DNA of 64,000 bases from contig JAYQDD010000002.1 of the NCBI GenBank assembly GCA_038138145.1, positions 1 to 64,000 of the forward strand, written 5' to 3'. Position 1 is the first letter of the stretch; every line of letters begins with the position of its first letter. Under the pieces are notes generated by a model that saw only the letters and a program-made list of their open reading frames with translations, ran no database searches and had not been told where the DNA came from. A program made the position numbers and the translations under genes. The stretch comes from UBA3537 sp038138145 (GTDB lineage: Bacteria > Bacteroidota > Bacteroidia > Flavobacteriales > Flavobacteriaceae). Positions 56,357-64,000 of this stretch are shown here, one piece after another.

Positions 56357-57388
56357 CTACTGAGCGTGTTTGGCATAGCCACGCCATTTTTCAATACACT
56401 CTGAAATATCCGAGGGTAAAGGGCAAGAAAAGGACAAAAACGCATTGGTTGTTGGATGCTCAAATCCTAATGTTTCGGCATGTAAGGCCTGGCGTGGAAG
56501 AACTTTAAAACAATTATCTACAAATTGCTTGTATTTGGTAAAAGTGGTGCCTTTCAATATTTTCTCGCCGCCATAGCGCTCATCATTAAAAAGCGTATGG
56601 CCAATATGCTTCATGTGTACCCGAATTTGGTGTGTGCGGCCTGTTTCAAGTTTGCAACGCACAAGAGTAACATAGCCCAAGCGTTCCAAAACTTCAAAAT
56701 GGGTAATCGCAGGTTTTCCTTTATAGGCTTCATCGCCTTCAAAAACCGTATTCTGAAGTCTATTTTTGGGATGACGACCAATATGACCTTCAATTGTGCC
56801 TTTGTCCTCTGCAATATTGCCCCACACCAATGCGGTATATGATCGTTCACTGGTTTTGGCTTTAAATTGAGCTGACAAGTGGGTCATAGCATGTTCTGTT
56901 TTGGCGACAACCAAAAGCCCACTTGTATCTTTGTCGATGCGGTGAACCAGTCCAGGGCGATTGCTGGAGTTGTTGGGCAAATGCTCAAAATGAAAAAGAA
57001 GGGCATTAATCAATGTTCCAGAATAATTACCATGCCCAGGGTGTACCACCATCCCTGCGGGTTTATTCACCACCAATAAGGCATCATCTTCATAAACAAT
57101 CTCAATCGGAATATCTTCTGGAACCAACAAATACTCATGTGGAGGATGCTCAAACAACACACGAATTTGATCGTTTGGTTTTACCTTATAATTGGATTTT
57201 ACAATAGAGCCATTAACAAAAATATGGCCTGATTTTGCAGCGGCTTGAATCTTGTTTCGTGTCGCATTTTCGACAAAATTCATCAGATATTTATCAATCC
57301 GCAGCGGTTGTTGGCCTTTGTCTACAGTAAAAGCAAAATGCTCAAATAGGTCTTCTGTGTCTTCCGAATATGAGGGTGTGTATTCCAT
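56357..57388 (-). CDS. RluD-family large-subunit pseudouridine synthase
   Basis: RNA pseudouridine synthase of 343 aa. An N-terminal S4 domain (RIDKYLMNFVENATRNKIQAA) is followed by the catalytic domain with VVNKPAGMVVHPGHGNYSGTL, the active-site Asp in VHRIDKDTSGLLVVAKT and the ETGRTHQIRVHMKHIGHTL motif. RluD is the best match. It directly abuts the PASTA gene stop (57388/57389). Confidence 0.93.
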   Translation of the reverse strand: MEYTPSYSEDTEDLFEHFAFTVDKGQQPLRIDKYLMNFVENATRNKIQAAAKSGHIFVNGSIVKSNYKVKPNDQIRVLFEHPPHEYLLVPEDIPIEIVYEDDALLVVNKPAGMVVHPGHGNYSGTLINALLFHFEHLPNNSSNRPGLVHRIDKDTSGLLVVAKTEHAMTHLSAQFKAKTSERSYTALVWGNIAEDKGTIEGHIGRHPKNRLQNTVFEGDEAYKGKPAITHFEVLERLGYVTLVRCKLETGRTHQIRVHMKHIGHTLFNDERYGGEKILKGTTFTKYKQFVDNCFKVLPRQALHAETLGFEHPTTNAFLSFSCPLPSDISECIEKWRGYAKHAQ

Positions 57389-57943
57389 TTATTTACGAAT
57401 GCCATTTCCAAGAACCAAATCAATGGTTGATGTTTTTCTAATCATATCGCCTGGATTAAGTTTTCGTCCTCTGTAACGGAGTTCTATCACCTCATCTTTG
57501 CCAAGGTCATTCACATAAATCAATTCTCCAACTTTAAAGCCCAATGCTTCCAAAGTAGGACGCGTTTGGCGGAGTGTATTACGGATGACATTAGGTACAA
57601 GCACATTTCTATAGTTCGAAGGATTTAAAATCAAATATATTTTTCTGTTTTCTTTGACTTTTTCGCCGGCCAATGGCTCTTGTTCAATGACTGCACCTGA
57701 AGGGTATTTTGGATTGTAGTTGGACGAATCTTGAACTTGTGTTCTGAGGTCAAAATTATCTAGCGTGGTTTTTGCATCATCTAAAGACAAGCCCACCAAA
57801 TTGGGGACTTCTACAAATGCGCCATGGTTGGTGTAGGATTTTAGCCACTTGAGTGCCAAAAACGAAAAAACAATAATGGCTATAATGGCCAAGCCAATTT
57901 GCTTGACAAAAGATCTACTGAACAAAAACTTTAAAAAATTCAT
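57389..57943 (-). CDS. PASTA-domain membrane protein
   Basis: A 184-residue protein with one N-terminal transmembrane helix (IGLAIIAIIVFSFLALKWL) and two PASTA domains outside, near 40-105 (VPNLVGLSLDDAKTTL) and 108-178 (VPNVIRNTLRQTRPTLEALG). PASTA modules bind peptidoglycan or beta-lactams, usually on kinases, but no kinase domain is present. I start at the ATG at 57943. It is divergent from ddl (D-Ala-D-Ala ligase), consistent with a cell-wall link. Confidence 0.85.
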   Translation of the reverse strand: MNFLKFLFSRSFVKQIGLAIIAIIVFSFLALKWLKSYTNHGAFVEVPNLVGLSLDDAKTTLDNFDLRTQVQDSSNYNPKYPSGAVIEQEPLAGEKVKENRKIYLILNPSNYRNVLVPNVIRNTLRQTRPTLEALGFKVGELIYVNDLGKDEVIELRYRGRKLNPGDMIRKTSTIDLVLGNGIRK

Positions 57944-58079
57944 GGGTCTAATTTTAGCAAAGCTAAACATTTTTTTGGGAGAAATTGAGGTGATCGTTTT
58001 GATAGGATAAAAGTTTATTTTCAAAATTTAAAATTGATATCCACAAAAAGTAATATTTTTACCAAAGAATTTAGGACAA

Positions 58080-59063
58080 ATGAAACCAAACATTGCCATC
58101 ATCATGGGTGGGTTTTCCAGCGAAGCCGCCATTTCGCTCAAAAGTGGACAGGTGGTTTTTCAGCAGCTTCCCAATAATCTATATACGCCCTATTGTATTC
58201 ATATTACAAAAGACAAGTGGGTGTATGTGTCGCCCAACGGAGAAGAATTTCCTATTAATACAAGTGATTTTTCGGTTGACGTTAGGGGAGAAATCATTCA
58301 TTTTGATTGTGTTTTTAATGCCATTCATGGAGCGCCCGGCGAAGATGGATTTATGCAGGCCTATTTCGAGTTGTTGGAGATTCCGCATACAAGTTGTGGG
58401 ATGTATCAAGCGGCACTGACGTTCAACAAAAGAGATTGCCTTAATGTGCTTAAGGCCTATGACATTCCTACCGCCATATCTTATCCGCTAAACAAAGGGG
58501 ATAACGTCAATGCCAAAGCCATAATTGATCGTGTGGGATTGCCTTGTTTTGTCAAGGCCAACCGCGCAGGCAGTAGTTTTGGGGTCACCAAAGTGCATCA
58601 AATAGAAGACCTCCAGTCGGCAATAGACATTGCTTTTGAGCATGATAATGAATTGATTATTGAGTCGTTTTTGGACGGAACGGAAGTTTCTGTGGGCGTA
58701 CTTCGCTACAAAGGTGAAGTGACCGTTTTGCCCATCACAGAAATTGTTTCCGAAAATGATTTTTTTGATTATGAGGCCAAATATCTGGGGAAGTCGGAAG
58801 AAATTACACCCGCTCGACTTTCTAAAGTTCAAGAAGAAAAAGTAAAACATATGGCTAAAAAAATATACGAAGTTCTCAATATGGACGGATTTTCGAGAAG
58901 TGAATTTATTTTTAAAGGCGACACCCCCTACTTTTTAGAAATGAATACGGTTCCCGGGCTTACCGAAGAGAGTATTCTACCGCAGCAAGCGGCTTGTGCA
59001 GGAATCAGCCTATCAGAACTGTTTACAAATGCTATTGAAGAAGCAATGGCTAAAAATGTTTAA
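58080..59063 (+). CDS. ddl: D-alanine--D-alanine ligase
   Basis: ATP-grasp ligase that makes D-Ala-D-Ala for peptidoglycan (327 aa). Motifs are MGGFSSEAAISLKSG at the start, NAIHGAPGEDGFMQAYFEL, VKANRAGSSFGVTKV, EVSVGVLR and LEMNTVPGLTEESILPQQA with the metal-binding Glu/Asn. The start codon has no Shine-Dalgarno-like sequence, as usual in Bacteroidetes. Confidence 0.96.
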   Translation: MKPNIAIIMGGFSSEAAISLKSGQVVFQQLPNNLYTPYCIHITKDKWVYVSPNGEEFPINTSDFSVDVRGEIIHFDCVFNAIHGAPGEDGFMQAYFELLEIPHTSCGMYQAALTFNKRDCLNVLKAYDIPTAISYPLNKGDNVNAKAIIDRVGLPCFVKANRAGSSFGVTKVHQIEDLQSAIDIAFEHDNELIIESFLDGTEVSVGVLRYKGEVTVLPITEIVSENDFFDYEAKYLGKSEEITPARLSKVQEEKVKHMAKKIYEVLNMDGFSRSEFIFKGDTPYFLEMNTVPGLTEESILPQQAACAGISLSELFTNAIEEAMAKNV

Positions 59064-59162
59064 CTTTACCGTATGAAACATCCACAACTAAAAACTATTA
59101 AAATAAAAAAATGATGGTATGGATGTTCCATGTGACCACAAAAAAGCAATAAAGACAAATAC

Positions 59163-59618
59163 ATGAAACGTGCAATTTTTCCAGGATCTTTTGACCCCAT
59201 TACTTTGGGGCATTGTGATATTATCCATCGTGGGGTAACACTTTTTGATGAAGTGATTATTGCGATTGGCGAAAATTCTGCTAAAACCTATATGTTTTCA
59301 TTGGAAGAACGTAAATCTTTTATTGAAAAAACATTTGAAGGCCATTCAAAAATCAAAGTGATGACTTACTCTGGTTTGACTACTGATTTTTGTAAAAAAA
59401 TTAACGCCGATTTTATACTAAGAGGTCTAAGAAATCCTGCCGATTTTGAATTTGAAAAAGCCATCGCCCATACCAACCGAAACATTGGCGCTATTGAAAC
59501 TGTATTTCTACTCACTTCTGTAGAAACCTCTTTTATATCTTCATCAATTGTACGTGAAATCATTCACTACGATGGAGATTATAAAAAAATGGTCCCTCCT
59601 GCTGTTTACTCAAAATAA
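59163..59618 (+). CDS. coaD: Phosphopantetheine adenylyltransferase
   Basis: Fourth step of coenzyme A synthesis (ATP plus phosphopantetheine to dephospho-CoA). The 151-residue length is typical. The nucleotidyltransferase signature is FPGSFDPITLGHCDII, with FILRGLRNPADFEFE and the SSSIVREI motif near the end. Follows ddl by 99 bp; ends 1 bp from SulP. Confidence 0.96.
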   Translation: MKRAIFPGSFDPITLGHCDIIHRGVTLFDEVIIAIGENSAKTYMFSLEERKSFIEKTFEGHSKIKVMTYSGLTTDFCKKINADFILRGLRNPADFEFEKAIAHTNRNIGAIETVFLLTSVETSFISSSIVREIIHYDGDYKKMVPPAVYSK

Positions 59619-59619
59619 T

Positions 59620-61242
59620 TTACAGCGAATATTCCGAAAGGCCTTTGGTAAATGCTTCTGGGTTTTCGGCCAAATGATAACGTGGATCATCAATCGCTTC
59701 AATAATCACATCTTTAAACAAGGGGCTAGATTTGTACAACAGCACTTTACAATCTTGACTTAAATGCTTCAGTTTTATTGTTTTACCTGCACTATTGTAT
59801 TTGTTCACCAAATTAAAAATCGCTTCTATAGCAGAATGATCACTGACTCTAGATTCGACAAAATCAATTTCTACAACATCAGGATCATTTTTGACGTCAA
59901 ATTTTTGGTTAAAGGCCGTTATGCTACCAAAGAATAATGGCCCCCATATTTCATAAATTTTTGTTCCATCTGGTTTAATGCGTTTTCGTGCGCGAATACG
60001 TTTTGCATTTTCCCAAGAAAAGACTAAAGCACTCACAATTACCCCTGAGATTACAGCTATTGCTAAATCGAAAAATACGGTAACTGTGGAAACTAAAACC
60101 AAAACAAAAACATCGGCAACTGGTATTTTGTTAATGATTCTAAAACTAGACCATGCAAAAGTACCAATGACCACCATAAACATCACCCCAACAAGGGCAG
60201 CAATGGGTACTTGTTCTATTAAATTAGAGGCAAAAAGAATGAATCCTAAAAGTGCTAGTGCGGCAACAATTCCTGAAAGTCGACCTCTACCTCCTCCTTT
60301 TATATTGATGATGGATTGGCCAATCATGGCACAACCTCCCATACCGCCAAAAAGCCCGGTAACAATATTGGCACTGCCTTGTGCAACACACTCTTTATTT
60401 GAATTTCCGCGCGTTTCTGTAAGTTCATCAATAAGATTTAGCGTCATCAATGATTCTATAAGACCAATTGCGGCCAAAATAATAGCGTACGGACCAATAA
60501 AACGAAGGGTTTCAAGGTTGAGCGGAACTTTATCAAAAATGGCTATTTGCAATTGAGGGAGACCACCTTTTAGGCCTTCTCCTCCCCCATCTCTAATGAA
60601 ACTTCCAACGGTAGCCACATCAAAGTTTCCAAAAATAACAAGCATAGAAACCACCAAAATAGCAATGAGCGCTTCGGGAAGTTTTCTGGTGAGTTTTGGC
60701 AAACCAAACATAATGGCCATGGTGAGTGCGACAAGACCAACCATAGTCCAGAGTTCTTGCCCTTGCATCCAAACGAGTCCATCTTCACTGGACGTTTTGA
60801 ACATCCCCAATTGAGAGAGAAAAATTACGATGGCCAAACCATTGACAAAACCCATCATTACGGGATGGGGTATCAGTCGAACAAATTTACCGAGCTTAAA
60901 AACACCTGCCAAAATTTGAATAAAACCCATCAAAATGACCGTAAGAAAGAGGTAATACAGCCCTAAATCTTCTGATGGAGCACCCATAGCATTGCCTTGA
61001 GCCACCAAACTGACCATCACTACAGCCAAGGCACCGGTAGCACCACTGATCATCCCTGGTCGACCACCAAAAATAGAAGTAATCAAACCAATCATAAATG
61101 CAGCATACAAACCTACCAAAGGATCGACCCCTGCAACAAAGGCAAAGGCAACAGCTTCGGGCACAAGCGCCAAAGCTACAGTAAGCCCACTAAAAATATC
61201 ATTTTTTACATTCGCAGAACGTTTGCGTATAAATTCTCTCAT
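59620..61242 (-). CDS. SulP-family anion transporter with STAS domain
   Basis: Inner-membrane permease of 540 aa with 12 or so hydrophobic helices (ALALVPEAVAFAFVAGVDPLVGLYA region) and a C-terminal cytoplasmic STAS domain (about 440-540). SulP proteins move sulfate, bicarbonate or other anions with Na+ or H+; no carbonic anhydrase or sulfur gene is adjacent, so substrate is open. The N-terminal SGATGALAVVMVSLV and GGMGGCAMIGQSIINI segments are typical. Confidence 0.92.
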   Translation of the reverse strand: MREFIRKRSANVKNDIFSGLTVALALVPEAVAFAFVAGVDPLVGLYAAFMIGLITSIFGGRPGMISGATGALAVVMVSLVAQGNAMGAPSEDLGLYYLFLTVILMGFIQILAGVFKLGKFVRLIPHPVMMGFVNGLAIVIFLSQLGMFKTSSEDGLVWMQGQELWTMVGLVALTMAIMFGLPKLTRKLPEALIAILVVSMLVIFGNFDVATVGSFIRDGGGEGLKGGLPQLQIAIFDKVPLNLETLRFIGPYAIILAAIGLIESLMTLNLIDELTETRGNSNKECVAQGSANIVTGLFGGMGGCAMIGQSIINIKGGGRGRLSGIVAALALLGFILFASNLIEQVPIAALVGVMFMVVIGTFAWSSFRIINKIPVADVFVLVLVSTVTVFFDLAIAVISGVIVSALVFSWENAKRIRARKRIKPDGTKIYEIWGPLFFGSITAFNQKFDVKNDPDVVEIDFVESRVSDHSAIEAIFNLVNKYNSAGKTIKLKHLSQDCKVLLYKSSPLFKDVIIEAIDDPRYHLAENPEAFTKGLSEYSL

Positions 61243-61313
61243 CTTATTTCAAAATTAAGCCGCAAAAGTAAGGCATTAAATAAGATTAGAAGAACGATTG
61301 AAGAATTTCTTTT

Positions 61314-61895
61314 TTAAATGAGCACTTCAATGTTGGCGTAGATATTCTTTTTGATTTTTTTGAGCTTTTTTGGGCTAACCCATTTCACTTTAGTGATGCC
61401 TTCTTTTTCTTGTGGAAGCAGTTCACCATCGAACTCAGAGTACATTTCGAACCAGTATGTTGTTTTTATAAAGTATTGATTATTTCTTTTAAAAATATGA
61501 TAAGTAATATCCAATGGTTTGGTAATCTTCAACCCAGTCACGCCTGTTTCTTCTTCTACCTCACGAAGTGCGGTTTCATCAATAGTTTCTTTATGTTCTG
61601 CTTTGCCCTTTGGTAAGTCCCATTTTCCATTACGAAAAATAAACAGAATTTTACCTTCTGGATTGAGCACCTTGCCCCCTCCTGCGACAATGTTAGGGAG
61701 AAGCTTTAAAAATTTTTTCAACAACAGTTTTTCATTATCTCCTATAAGCCGAATAGATTTATATTTTTCTTTTTTGAGATTGTAGAGTACTTTATGAATA
61801 TCGACAGAGTCAATCAAGTAATTTTTAAAATCTTTTTCTGATTCTACGGTTTTGGTAAGAATAATGGGCTTATTGCCAACAAAAATTTTTTGCAT
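61314..61895 (-). CDS. NUDIX hydrolase
   Basis: A 193-residue protein with a full Nudix box: G-x5-E-x7-REVEEETGV at about 98-120 (GKAEHKETIDETALREVEEE). The N-terminal 60 residues (FVGNKPIILTKTVE) are not part of the catalytic fold. The substrate, probably a nucleoside diphosphate derivative, cannot be assigned. It is divergent from pyrE with 59 bp between. Confidence 0.9.
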   Translation of the reverse strand: MQKIFVGNKPIILTKTVESEKDFKNYLIDSVDIHKVLYNLKKEKYKSIRLIGDNEKLLLKKFLKLLPNIVAGGGKVLNPEGKILFIFRNGKWDLPKGKAEHKETIDETALREVEEETGVTGLKITKPLDITYHIFKRNNQYFIKTTYWFEMYSEFDGELLPQEKEGITKVKWVSPKKLKKIKKNIYANIEVLI

Positions 61896-61954
61896 TGTTA
61901 ATTAAAAACAAATTAAACTGGAGTAAATGTAGTATTTTTTAATAATTTTGGCTC

Positions 61955-62596
61955 ATGATTTTTAACAAAAATACGGCCAAAAAAACAGCCGAAGTATTAC
62001 TTCAAATTAATGCCATAAAACTAAGCCCTAACGATCCATTTCATTGGGCATCTGGATGGAAATCGCCCATATACTGCGACAACAGAATGGTACTTTCATA
62101 TCCTATAATGAGAAATTACATAAAAAATGAAATGGCCAAAAACTTAGAACAAGCATTTGGAAAACCCGATGTCATTGCGGGCGTTGCTACTGGTGCAATT
62201 GGGATTGGCGCCTTAGTGGCAGAAGTTCTTGGATTACCTTTTGTTTATGTGCGACCAGAGGCCAAAAAACACGGACGCAAAAATCAGATTGAAGGCCATT
62301 TGGAAAAAGGGCAAAATGTGGTAGTCGTCGAAGACCTTATCAGTACTGGAAAAAGCAGCTTAGCTGCTGTTGAAGCGCTTGAAACTGCGGGTGCAACGGT
62401 AAAAGGCATGGTGGCTATATTTAGTTATGGTTTTCAAGTTTCAAAAGAAAATTTTTCGGAAAAAGGAATAAATTTATACACCTTGAGCAATTACGAAAGT
62501 CTATTGGAACAAGCTTTAGATACAGGTTTTATTAACGAAAAGGAATTAGAAGTTCTTTCCAAATGGAATGCAAATCCAGCCCAATGGGCCAATTAA
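61955..62596 (+). CDS. pyrE: Orotate phosphoribosyltransferase
   Basis: Converts orotate and PRPP to OMP in pyrimidine synthesis (213 aa). The PRPP-binding loop is VVVVEDLISTGKSSLAA near 122-138, preceded by GVATGAIGIGALVAEVLG and VRPEAKKHGRKNQIEG (flexible loop). A TAATTTTG element at 61943-61950 sits so close to the ATG that the mRNA would be nearly leaderless, but no -33 partner is visible. Confidence 0.96.
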   Translation: MIFNKNTAKKTAEVLLQINAIKLSPNDPFHWASGWKSPIYCDNRMVLSYPIMRNYIKNEMAKNLEQAFGKPDVIAGVATGAIGIGALVAEVLGLPFVYVRPEAKKHGRKNQIEGHLEKGQNVVVVEDLISTGKSSLAAVEALETAGATVKGMVAIFSYGFQVSKENFSEKGINLYTLSNYESLLEQALDTGFINEKELEVLSKWNANPAQWAN

Positions 62597-62605
62597 TGTT
62601 TTGAT

Positions 62606-63001
62606 ATGAATTTAGAATCACCAAAAATCACCATCTCCAAATCTGCTGAACACGTTTTTAATTTTCTTTCGGACGTAAAAAACTTTGAGACGTTGATGCC
62701 CGAAAACATCAGCAAATTTAAAGTGTTAGAACAAGATAAATTTATTTTTGCACTCAGCGGTATGCCTGAAATTGTTTTACAAAAAAAGGAAGTAAATCCA
62801 CCAAACCGCATCACACTCGGTGCTGCAGGAGGTAAATTGGATTTTTCGCTTCAAGCTAACATCAATGCAACAGCTGAAGATCAAAGTGAAGTACAATTGA
62901 CATTTTCAAGCGATTTTAATCCCATGATGGCGATGATGATTAAAGGGCCTATTTCAAAATTTATTGAAACCCTCGCGGTAAATATTCCAAAATCTGTTTA
63001 G
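62606..63001 (+). CDS. SRPBCC-family protein
   Basis: A 131-residue START/SRPBCC-like fold (MNLESPKITISKSAEHVFNFLSDVKNFETLMPENI in outline) with the central helix and curved beta-sheet expected of a small hydrophobic-ligand-binding protein. The ligand is unknown. It starts 9 bp after pyrE and probably shares its transcript. Its TAG stop is interlocked with birA by TTAG. Confidence 0.85.
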   Translation: MNLESPKITISKSAEHVFNFLSDVKNFETLMPENISKFKVLEQDKFIFALSGMPEIVLQKKEVNPPNRITLGAAGGKLDFSLQANINATAEDQSEVQLTFSSDFNPMMAMMIKGPISKFIETLAVNIPKSV

Positions 63002-63717
63002 TATAGTAACTGAATCGATTTCAAATCAAATTCTTCGATAGAATCTTCCGTTTTGACTCTAAGTTTTCCACCTTTGGAAACACCCTTTATGATGCCTGAA
63101 AAAGAAACACCATTTGTGTCTACAAATGTGGAGGGCTTGTCTTTTCTAAACAAAAACTGCTCATACGAATTCCACAACTGCTCATGGTCATTAGTATTGA
63201 GAAAATGCTTCAAATTTTCTAATAATTTATACAACAACTCATCCAAATCGTATTGAATCCCTGTGATTTTTTTTAAAGATGACGCTCTTGGAAATTGATC
63301 AAATTCTGTTTGATTCACATTTAGACCAACGCCAATGATGGCATGGTCAATTTTATTTTTTTTTGTCACCAATTCAATAAGAATACCCGCAATTTTGCTG
63401 TGACGTGACAAAATGTCGTTTGGCCATTTTATCGAAAGATTTGGAATTTGAAACGCCTCTAAAGTTTTATAAAGGGCCAACGAAACTGCTATGCTTAATA
63501 AAAATTGATGTTCAATATTAACGCTAATATCTTTTTTTAATACACTGATTATCAAATTTTTATCTTTTTCTGACTGCCAAGTCGTTGTTCTTTGTCCACG
63601 CCCATGTGTTTGGTATTTGGCAACAACAACAGCAAAATCTTCCAATAGTATTTCGGACACTAAATCGCGTAAATAACGATTTGTTGAATCAATGGCATTG
63701 AGTTTGATGATTTGCAT
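62998..63717 (-). CDS. birA: Biotin--[acetyl-CoA-carboxylase] ligase
   Basis: Attaches biotin to acetyl-CoA carboxylase (239 aa). The catalytic segment is HGRGQRTTTWQSEKDKN near 38-54, with IKWPNDILSRHSKIAGIL and IIGVGLNVNQTEF. There is no N-terminal DNA-binding domain, so this is the shorter, non-repressor type. It matches accA in this window. Divergent from rsfS. Confidence 0.94.
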   Translation of the reverse strand: MQIIKLNAIDSTNRYLRDLVSEILLEDFAVVVAKYQTHGRGQRTTTWQSEKDKNLIISVLKKDISVNIEHQFLLSIAVSLALYKTLEAFQIPNLSIKWPNDILSRHSKIAGILIELVTKKNKIDHAIIGVGLNVNQTEFDQFPRASSLKKITGIQYDLDELLYKLLENLKHFLNTNDHEQLWNSYEQFLFRKDKPSTFVDTNGVSFSGIIKGVSKGGKLRVKTEDSIEEFDLKSIQLLY

Positions 63718-63809
63718 GAGTGAATTTATGTGTAAATTATAATATTATTAAGAGAATATAACGCAATTAGACCTAAAAAAATAATAAATTTGCAATGTAA
63801 TACGAATAT

Positions 63810-64000
63810 ATGACAAAACACATTTCTGACCCAGACGAACTCATCACCTTAATTATTGCTGGTATTGAGGACGTAAAAGGTCAAAACATTACCATATTAG
63901 ATTTGAGATCCATAGAAAATTCGGTGTGTAATTACTTCGTGATTTGCGATGGAAATTCCAATACACAAGTAAATGCAATTGTCAATTCGATTCAAAAAAA
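63810..64000 (+). CDS. rsfS: Ribosome silencing factor RsfS, start only
   Basis: Reading frame from the ATG at 63810 (MTKHISDPDELITLI) that runs off the window after 63 codons. The part present matches RsfS/Iojap: the helical lead IAGIEDVKGQNITILDLRSIE (in part) and then VCNYFVICDGNSNTQVNAI. RsfS binds L14 and blocks subunit joining in slow growth. A TAAATTTG element at 63785-63792 is a possible -7 box, but I see no matching -33. Confidence 0.9.
   Translation, partial: MTKHISDPDELITLIIAGIEDVKGQNITILDLRSIENSVCNYFVICDGNSNTQVNAIVNSIQK

Noticed and set aside
59071..59140. Inverted repeat GAAACATCCA / TGGATGTTCC between ddl and coaD, and a 13-codon frame there
   Set aside because: The arms have a mismatch and a long AT-rich loop with no T-run; the small frame has no amino-acid bias.

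Overview
The window looks like a chromosomal contig from a marine-type member of the Flavobacteriaceae (Bacteroidetes). The evidence is AT-rich DNA, a zeaxanthin-type carotenoid cluster with a CrtYcd-like lycopene cyclase, a type IX secretion (T9SS) surface adhesin followed by its PorP/SprF partner, a split transketolase, and promoters of the Bacteroidetes type (TTTG / about 19 nt / TAnnTTTG). Most of the window is ordinary housekeeping chromosome. I see no IS element, prophage, CRISPR array or plasmid function. Every base is in or near a gene; no gene-free stretch exceeds 300 bp.

Layout. 0.2-3.5 kb: translation operon thrS-infC-rpmI-rplT with a strong terminator. 3.5-11 kb (minus strand): group III truncated haemoglobin, a secreted protein of unclear role, dnaB, accA, then tgt-lptG-EamA transporter. 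11.2-13 kb: two-gene transketolase. 13-15.6 kb: FKBP lipoprotein, S4 RNA-binding protein, PyrR-like phosphoribosyltransferase, aroK. 15.7-15.9 kb: tRNA-Lys and tRNA-Leu. 16-20.4 kb: a MerR/B12-binding regulator with CarH-type photoreceptor motifs, then crtI-crtB-crtZ-crtY. 20.6-21.2 kb: a spondin-domain gene broken by one stop codon. 21.3-30.3 kb (minus): aconitase, MoxR ATPase, three periplasmic folding proteins (two parvulins and a lipoprotein), guaB. 30.5-33.6 kb: a FecA-like TonB receptor and HMG-CoA lyase. 33.6-45.1 kb (minus): T9SS block of secreted endonuclease I, a small VDYxSQAD-repeat protein, a giant repeat adhesin interrupted by a 100-N assembly gap, and PorP/SprF. 45.2-48.6 kb: nucleotidyltransferase, two rhodaneses, two thioredoxin-fold proteins, YceI. 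48.6-55.1 kb: complete trpEGDCFBA operon. 55.1-64 kb: Gmad2-like lipoprotein, yaaA, rluD-type pseudouridine synthase, PASTA protein, ddl, coaD, SulP transporter, NUDIX hydrolase, pyrE, SRPBCC protein, birA and the start of rsfS.

The most interesting parts are regulatory. (1) The trp operon is preceded by a complete leader-peptide attenuator that is not in any long reading frame: a near-consensus promoter, an 18-codon peptide with three consecutive Trp codons, a candidate antiterminator and a terminator whose U-run ends one base before the trpE start codon. (2) The carotenoid cluster sits behind a MerR protein carrying both the W-x9-EH and E-x-H-x2-G signatures of B12-dependent light sensors, suggesting light-controlled pigment synthesis. 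Other notable points are a queuine/preQ1 tRNA transglycosylase without the family's zinc cysteines, a probable non-AUG start for infC, and a recurrent 4-bp interlocking stop (TTAG/CTAG) between convergent genes.
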